Assembly: GCA_020091685.1 (NCBI GenBank)
Contig: CM034599.1
Location: forward strand, 41,837,279-41,901,278
Direction: 5' to 3'
From: Lutjanus erythropterus
Taxonomy: Eukaryota; Chordata; Actinopteri; Lutjaniformes; Lutjanidae
DNA length: 64,000 bases
The notes beneath the pieces are model-generated. The model had not been told where the DNA came from. It ran no database searches and worked only from the letters and a program-made list of their open reading frames with translations. Below, piece after piece: positions 61,001 to 64,000 of the stretch. The position numbers were made by a program, and so were the translations under genes. Positions within the stretch are counted from its first letter, which is position 1. Each line of letters opens with the position of its first letter.

Positions 61001-63722
61001 TGGAGCCCTTTGCTCTTCCGCCTGCTCACCCCTGACTGCACTGCCAGATTCTGCAGTAACTACATCCTGAAGTTCGCACTTGACACAACGGTGGTGGGCC
61101 TCATTAAGGACAACAGCGAGTCTGCATACAGGGAGGAAGTGAAACAGGTGAGTTCATGGTGTAGCTCCCACAACCTCTTCCTCAATGTGGACAAGACCAG
61201 TGACGTTGTTATTGATTTCAGGAGGGCTGGCAAACAGGATCATGAACCACTATTCATCGATGGTACTTCTGTGAAGAAGGTCAGCAGTGTGAAGTATCTG
61301 GGGGTTCACATTGATGATGACCTCACTTCAACCACTAACACCTCAGCAGTCCTCAAAAAAGCTCAGCAGCCGCTCCACTCCCTCCGCAGACTCAGGAAAA
61401 CAGGCCTCCCCACCACACACCTCACCACCTTCTACAGGGGCACCACTGAAAGCATCCTGACCTATGGCTTCACCACCTGGTTCGGGTGCTGCAGTGCAAA
61501 GGACAAAAAGCGCCTTAACAGACTGGTCAAGACAGCCAGCAAAATCACTGGTGCCCCACTCCCCTGCCTGATGGAGCTATACCAGCAGCGGTGCATCAGT
61601 AGACCTCCATCATCATGGACCCAATCCACCTCTCCCACCACATCTTCTCCCTTTTGCCATCAGGGAGGAGATACAGCAGCATCAGCTGCAAGACTAGCAG
61701 GATGCTGAATAGCTTCTTTCCCCAGGCTGTAAGACTTATTAACGGACTGTCCCCCATCCCGACATACACACCCACACTCACCCTTGACAGCTAGTCACCT
61801 GTCAAGTTAAGAGACTGAATGCACTGTGAGAGAATGGACTTTTTTTTAATCTGATTTTAATCCTATTTATTAGTTTATAATGATGCTTATATTTTATTAT
61901 GATGTTTACTATTTTATTGAATGTTTCTATTGCACTGCAGTCACTGATTGAGAAACGAAATTTTGTTCTCTTGTGTATGTAAATGCACAGTGAAAATGAC
62001 AATAAATATCCTTGACCTTGACAGGCTGACCTCCCGCTTCTTCAACCTCTGCAGCAATGCGTGCAGCACTCATGCGTCTGTTTTTTGAAGCCAACTTCTG
62101 GATATGACAGAGCATGAGGACTCAACTTCTTTGGTCGACCCAGACAAGGCCTGTTCAGAGTGGAATCTGTCTTGGAAAACTGCTGGATGACCTTGGCCAC
62201 CGTGCTGTAGCTCAGTTTCAGGGTGTTACCAATCTTCGTACAGCCTAGGCCATCTTCACGGAGAGCAACAATTCTATTTCTCACATCCTCAGAGAGTTCT
62301 TTGCCATGAGGTGCCATGTTGAACATCCAGTGGCCAGTATGAGAGAATTGTACCCAAAGCACCAAATTTAACAGCTCTAATCCATGACACATAAATCTGT
62401 ATGGTTCAGTCAAGCAGGCAAAAACATGAACATGATGAATAGGACAGGTGGCTTTGCATGTGTTGTCTGTGTGTTGAGTAATTTTCAGTGGATAGAAAAT
62501 CTATACTGCTATACAGGCTGTACACTGACTACTCTAAAGTATATCCAAGTTTCATTTCTATAGTATTGTCCCTTGAGAAGATATAATAAAATGGTTGCTG
62601 CAACGTGAGGGGTGTACTTACTTTTGTGACATACTGTATGTCAAGCCAGAATAAGAAAGAATTTTACTTTCAAAACTTTTATCATGAGTGTCTTCAGCTC
62701 CAAAACATTTGGCTGAGTGTGGTTAAAAGAAAAGGTGATGTAGCACAGTGGTTAAACATGCTCCTGTTCCAACTTTTGGAGAGGTGTTACAGGCATTCAT
62801 TTTCATTCATGTTCAGAATGAGTGTATATTTAAAAAACAATAAAGTTTATCGGTTTGAAAACATGATGGCCAGCTGGTACAGAAAAAATATGCCATTTGT
62901 ATTGTGCAGGCACACTTTAGGTTCAGTGAACACAGGAACACAGGCAATTTGTTGCTCACCGAAAACATAACAAGTCATGCAACATAAAGAGTCCATGACC
63001 AAGAATAAAGACACCCACACAGTTAAACGGGGCACATTTCAGATGCGGCAGTCACACTAAATAGATACTTTACTAAATAGATTAGTAACTACTGGATATG
63101 ATAAATAAATTTGTTTTGGTTTATTACAAAGTCTTGTGTACTGGTGTGTCTAATGAAAAATATGGATGCCTTTATCATTACACAGTTAAATGTGTCAATA
63201 GACCTTTTTTCATGGCAGCCATATTGATATGAAAAAGTAGGGTGATACTAATTAAGGTCCTGTTCCATTTCCAGTAAGTCAACATACTGCATTCTGTTTG
63301 ACCTGAATGAAACAGAATCTTAATTATTATCATCAGTGCCACCTGTGTTTACCCTATTTCGTGTTGAAATGGCTGCTGTAAAAGGTCTATTTAATCATGA
63401 TATGAATTTCAGGTGATGTTGCCCAGCCAAGCCAAATCATACACCAGGACAAGAGAGAGCAACAAGGCTGAGCAATTTACATCATCATCGTCTACAAGCA
63501 TTTTACTGTGCTGCTGAAATGAATAGGAATGACAAGTTGGGGTAATTATAGGAACAGTGGCTTTAGTTGAAGGTGTAGTACATACCTCCACCAGTATGAG
63601 CTTCTTGTCTATCACTCTTCCATCACCCACCATCGTCAGGCAGTTATACTTGTTGGCTCTGAGGAGGAAATCCTGGAACTGGGCCAACTGGGAGCTGCAG
63701 GACAAGCCATTTGTCCTCCATT
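39733..63722 (-). CDS. rad17: RAD17 checkpoint clamp loader, C-terminal 12 coding exons (5' end outside window)
   Basis: RAD17 is the large subunit of the RAD17-RFC2-5 loader, which places the 9-1-1 clamp on damaged chromatin in the nucleus so that ATR-CHK1 signalling can start. Coding exons in transcript order: 63722-63586, 56140-56088, 55684-55559, 55071-55002, 54914-54803, 54088-53882, 48003-47900, 47808-47662, 46571-46443, 43636-43516, 41356-41299, 39904-39733. All introns are GT-AG and all phases join. Visible motifs are a Walker B-like ILVED formed across the first junction, a sensor-1-like [11 protein letters not shown], an RFC box VIII-like [47 protein letters not shown], and an acidic tail with ASQPQP, where human RAD17 has an ATR/ATM SQ site, ending IIEEYTSD. 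About 478 residues are encoded here; the human protein is about 670-680. Walker A must lie upstream of the window. The family call is near certain from these motifs. Confidence 0.96.
39905..41298 (-). other. rad17: rad17 last intron
   Basis: 1.4 kb. It begins at a GTACAG donor and ends at an acceptor preceded by the long TG tract. No further feature recognised. Confidence 0.7.
39933..40066 (+). repeat. Compound (ACACAA)n/(AC)n microsatellite
   Basis: Six or more ACACAA units followed by a long AC run with two interruptions, 134 bp. On the transcribed strand it is a TG repeat immediately upstream of the last rad17 acceptor. Confidence 0.95.
41299..41356 (-). CDS. rad17: rad17 exon: [10 protein letters not shown]
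   Basis: 58 bp, encoding [19 protein letters not shown] with a split Arg codon. The acceptor is TCTCCCAG and the donor is GCAG|GTACAG. Confidence 0.92.
41357..43515 (-). other. rad17: rad17 intron with palindromic MITE
   Basis: 2.2 kb. It holds the inverted-repeat element at 41,997-42,465 and a possible hAT-like fragment near 41,640-41,720. Otherwise AT-rich. Confidence 0.6.
41997..42465. mobile_element. Tc1-type palindromic MITE
   Basis: Two arms of about 170-200 bp are near-perfect inverted repeats: GTATCTCACAAAAGTGAGTA ... TACTCACTTTTGTGAGATAC, flanked by TA. The central loop of about 100 bp has no coding capacity. Transcribed RNA would fold into a long hairpin. Confidence 0.85.
43516..43636 (-). 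CDS. rad17: rad17 exon: helical collar
   Basis: 121 bp, encoding [17 protein letters not shown] and [19 protein letters not shown]. The acceptor is CCTGTTAG and the donor is CAAG|GTAACAC. Confidence 0.92.
44160..46311 (+). mobile_element. CR1/L2-like LINE with internal deletion
   Basis: The endonuclease part reads [12 protein letters not shown] and decayed frames around 44,240-44,450. After the hAT insertion, the RT start reads [20 protein letters not shown], then the sequence jumps to [12 protein letters not shown] and [17 protein letters not shown], skipping the catalytic core. The C-terminal region ([20 protein letters not shown]) and a 3' tail ending in an AATAAAG-type signal follow. Confidence 0.8.
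44831..45187. mobile_element. hAT MITE inserted in the LINE
   Basis: It begins TAGGGCTGCAACTAACAATT, a very familiar teleost hAT-type terminus, and ends TGTAGCCCTT. Flanking 8-mers TTCTATAG and TTCTACAG form an 8-bp target duplication with one mismatch. 357 bp. Confidence 0.8.
46443..46571 (-). CDS. rad17: rad17 exon: FRPLHKP block
   Basis: 129 bp, 43 whole codons, containing [12 protein letters not shown] and [16 protein letters not shown]. The donor is AAG|GTAACAC. The end of a TTAA-type transposon lies about 55 bp downstream in the intron. Confidence 0.94.
46572..47661 (-). other. rad17: rad17 intron with LINE tail
   Basis: 1.1 kb, holding a poly(T) run and LINE 3' tail at 46,998-47,212. 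Nothing else recognised. Confidence 0.6.
46998..47212 (+). mobile_element. LINE 3' tail with (GAAT)n end
   Basis: Ends ATAAATAAAGGTTGAATGAA followed by GAAT repeats, as in several fish LINE tails. No coding remnant, so the family is uncertain. Confidence 0.5.
47662..47808 (-). CDS. rad17: rad17 exon: LYLHQNY block
   Basis: 147 bp, 49 whole codons. It encodes [20 protein letters not shown], then [20 protein letters not shown] and ADLLTADWT. The donor is ACA|GTCAGTC. Confidence 0.95.
47900..48003 (-). CDS. rad17: rad17 exon: variable segment then PSHLS block
   Basis: 104 bp. A short Ala/Glu/Gly-rich stretch, without clear match to the mammalian sequence I recall, leads into [19 protein letters not shown], which does match. 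The phase (C|GA) agrees with the previous exon 5.9 kb away across the intronic LINE. Confidence 0.88.
48004..53881 (-). other. rad17: rad17 intron holding a near-full-length LINE
   Basis: 5.9 kb; the LINE at about 48.18-52.70 kb fills most of it. The remainder has a repeat-like block at about 53.05-53.29 kb (CCCGAAGCAGAAAGCCTGGG) and AT-rich DNA. Confidence 0.7.
48180..52700 (-). mobile_element. Near-full-length CR1/L2-like LINE, inactive, same strand as rad17
   Basis: Reading the minus strand: ORF1 starts near 52,477 ([18 protein letters not shown], then a short coiled coil) and, after frameshifts, an SGNH-esterase-like domain with [17 protein letters not shown] and [13 protein letters not shown]2 follows with endonuclease motifs [25 protein letters not shown] and SDHNMVL, then reverse transcriptase with an intact FQMYADDTV at about 49,013-48,990. 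The ORF2 end [11 protein letters not shown] closes at stop 48,194. Several stops and frameshifts make it inactive. Esterase-type ORF1 points to the CR1/L2 superfamily; the clade is not resolved. The 5' limit is approximate. Confidence 0.85.
53882..54088 (-). CDS. rad17: rad17 exon: basic linker and AIGGKD block
   Basis: 207 bp. A lysine/arginine-rich linker ([17 protein letters not shown]) precedes [20 protein letters not shown], the start of the helical collar domain. The donor is AAAC|GTGAGT and splits an Arg codon. Confidence 0.95.
54089..54802 (-). other. rad17: rad17 intron
   Basis: 0.7 kb. It contains an hAT-like terminus at about 54,171-54,200 (CCGGTTCCAAACCTGGGTG). No other element recognised. 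Confidence 0.6.
54803..54914 (-). CDS. rad17: rad17 exon: RFC box VIII-like / sensor 2
   Basis: 112 bp. It contains [17 protein letters not shown], the RFC box VIII-like segment with the sensor-2 arginine. The donor is TCAG|GTCAGG and the acceptor ends CTAAGCAG. Confidence 0.95.
55002..55071 (-). CDS. rad17: rad17 exon: FNPVAP block
   Basis: 70 bp, encoding [20 protein letters not shown] then AGK. The acceptor is CTGTTTCCAG and the donor is AAAG|GTGAAAG. The following intron is only 87 bp and is open in this frame, so a naive reading runs through it. Confidence 0.94.
55072..55558 (-). other. rad17: rad17 intron
   Basis: 0.49 kb, nothing recognised. Confidence 0.6.
55559..55684 (-). CDS. rad17: rad17 exon: sensor 1 region
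   Basis: 126 bp, encoding [18 protein letters not shown] and then the [10 protein letters not shown] block typical of RAD17. The donor is ATCAG|GTTGAA. The Ser codon is split with the next exon and restores ISSISFNPVAP. Confidence 0.94.
55685..56087 (-). other. rad17: rad17 intron
   Basis: 0.4 kb, nothing recognised. Confidence 0.6.
56088..56140 (-). CDS. rad17: rad17 exon: Walker B to first helix
   Basis: 53 bp, encoding [17 protein letters not shown] plus a split Arg codon. The acceptor is CCCCCTTCAG and the donor is GAG|GTGAG. The initial Asp completes the VED Walker B-like motif. This exon is 7.4 kb from the previous one because of the nested transposons in between. Confidence 0.93.
58559..62636 (-). 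mobile_element. Tc1 element (DD34E), split by a LINE
   Basis: TA sits on both sides (58557-58558 and 62637-62638). Terminal repeats are CAGTATGTCACAAAAGTAAG and its inverse. The transposase start is ATG 62,315-62,317 ([23 protein letters not shown] region). The C-terminal part is at 59,215-58,763 with [10 protein letters not shown] and [12 protein letters not shown], 34 residues between Asp and Glu. A deletion near 59,215 and the LINE insertion inactivate it. Confidence 0.88.
59332..62012 (+). mobile_element. CR1/L2-like LINE inserted in the Tc1 element, inactive
   Basis: 5'-truncated within the endonuclease ([17 protein letters not shown]), then [13 protein letters not shown] and [13 protein letters not shown]. 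The reverse transcriptase starts [16 protein letters not shown] (60,430) and is broken by a TAA at 60,718 and a deletion near 60,830. [16 protein letters not shown] is kept. The catalytic motif reads [12 protein letters not shown], replacing the expected FADD. The C-terminal region ends near 61,600, and the 3' tail TGACAATAAATATCCTTGAC ends the element. Confidence 0.85.
63586..63722 (-). CDS. rad17: rad17 exon: pre-Walker B segment
   Basis: 137 bp. The acceptor is TTTTGTCAG and the donor is GAG|GTATG. The first two bases complete a codon from an exon outside the window. It encodes [16 protein letters not shown] followed by DKKLILVE, the strand leading into the Walker B acidic pair. Confidence 0.94.
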
Positions 63723-64000
63723 CTGACAAAAGATGAAGAATTACAGTGTAGACAGTGTAGATATCTTAGATGATTTATTACATTGAAACTTTTAGCCTAC
63801 ATTCACCCACAGAACATCCATCCATATTTACAAACCCTGCGTGGACAAAATACTTTCTAAATATAACAACCCAATACATTAGCTCCAACTCATCTCTCAC
63901 ACAGTCTCAACAAAAGCATTTTTGCTCCAGTTGTTCTGGTCACTTAGGAGCAAATTTTCATCAACAAGATAATTGTCTTTTATATTACTGATAACTTCAA
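63723..64000 (-). other. rad17: rad17 intron continuing out of the window
   Basis: It lies upstream (5') of the first rad17 exon seen. No exon is recognised in these 278 bases. Confidence 0.6.

Larger units (their letters stand above)
57667..62864 (+). mobile_element. Outer Tc1-like element, split by a second Tc1
   Basis: The left part (57,667-58,557) begins CAACCCAGATTTGCATGC and carries a decayed transposase with VLWSDESTF near 58,400. The right part (62,639-62,864) resumes with the family's 3' region (GTGGTTAAAAGAAAAGGTGA, then CAATAAAGTTTATCGGTTTG) and lacks its right terminus. Recognised from memory of a common teleost Tc1-like repeat. Confidence 0.75.
56141..63585 (-). other. rad17: rad17 intron holding a three-layer transposon nest
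   Basis: 7.4 kb. Outer Tc1-like element from 57,667, inner Tc1 58,559-62,636, LINE about 59,332-62,012. The flanks 56.1-57.66 kb and 62.87-63.58 kb show no recognisable feature. Confidence 0.8.

Noticed and set aside
1-64000. tRNA, rRNA, CRISPR array, operon or TAF9/AK6/CDK7 neighbours
   Set aside because: Searched by eye on both strands; no cloverleaf with A/B boxes, no spacer-repeat array and no motif of these genes was seen.

Overview
This window reads as nuclear DNA of a teleost fish. It is AT-rich and contains intron-split vertebrate genes, Tc1/mariner, hAT and TTAA-flanked DNA transposons, CR1/L2-type LINEs, solo LTRs and long CA microsatellites. The species cannot be named from this alone. 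There is no prokaryotic gene, CRISPR array or operon.

Two real protein-coding genes were found, both on the minus strand and head to tail. The first is rad17, the checkpoint clamp loader. Twelve coding exons lie between 63,722 and 39,733 and give about 478 C-terminal residues. The 5' exons, including the Walker A loop, lie beyond 64,000. The second is ccdc125, a coiled-coil protein. Eleven coding exons lie between 36,934 and 17,216 and give a complete 490-residue product. A probable non-coding first exon ends at 38,860. Every exon junction in both models was checked for splice dinucleotides and phase, and all are continuous. One ccdc125 intron uses a GC donor.

Region by region: 1-16.7 kb has no gene that I recognise. 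It holds an hAT transposase remnant, LINE fragments, a solo LTR with a perfect 5-bp target duplication (5,719-6,167), hAT and TTAA-type MITEs, and an unassigned CpG-containing stretch (13.0-14.6 kb). 16.8-39.1 kb is ccdc125, whose introns hold LINE fragments, a DD36E Tc1 copy, short inverted-repeat elements and a second solo LTR with promoter-like motifs in gene-sense orientation. 39.1-39.73 kb is the short intergenic gap. 39.73-64 kb is rad17. Its introns hold a near-full-length CR1/L2-like LINE with an esterase-type ORF1 (48.2-52.7 kb), a TTAA element containing a LINE that contains an hAT MITE (43.98-46.39 kb), and a three-layer nest of Tc1-like element > Tc1 > LINE (57.67-62.86 kb).

I found no clearly undescribed biological system. 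The observations most worth following are a CxC...CxC cysteine cluster in CCDC125, a TG-repeat next to the last rad17 splice acceptor, the solo LTR with a promoter layout inside ccdc125, and the nested transposons.
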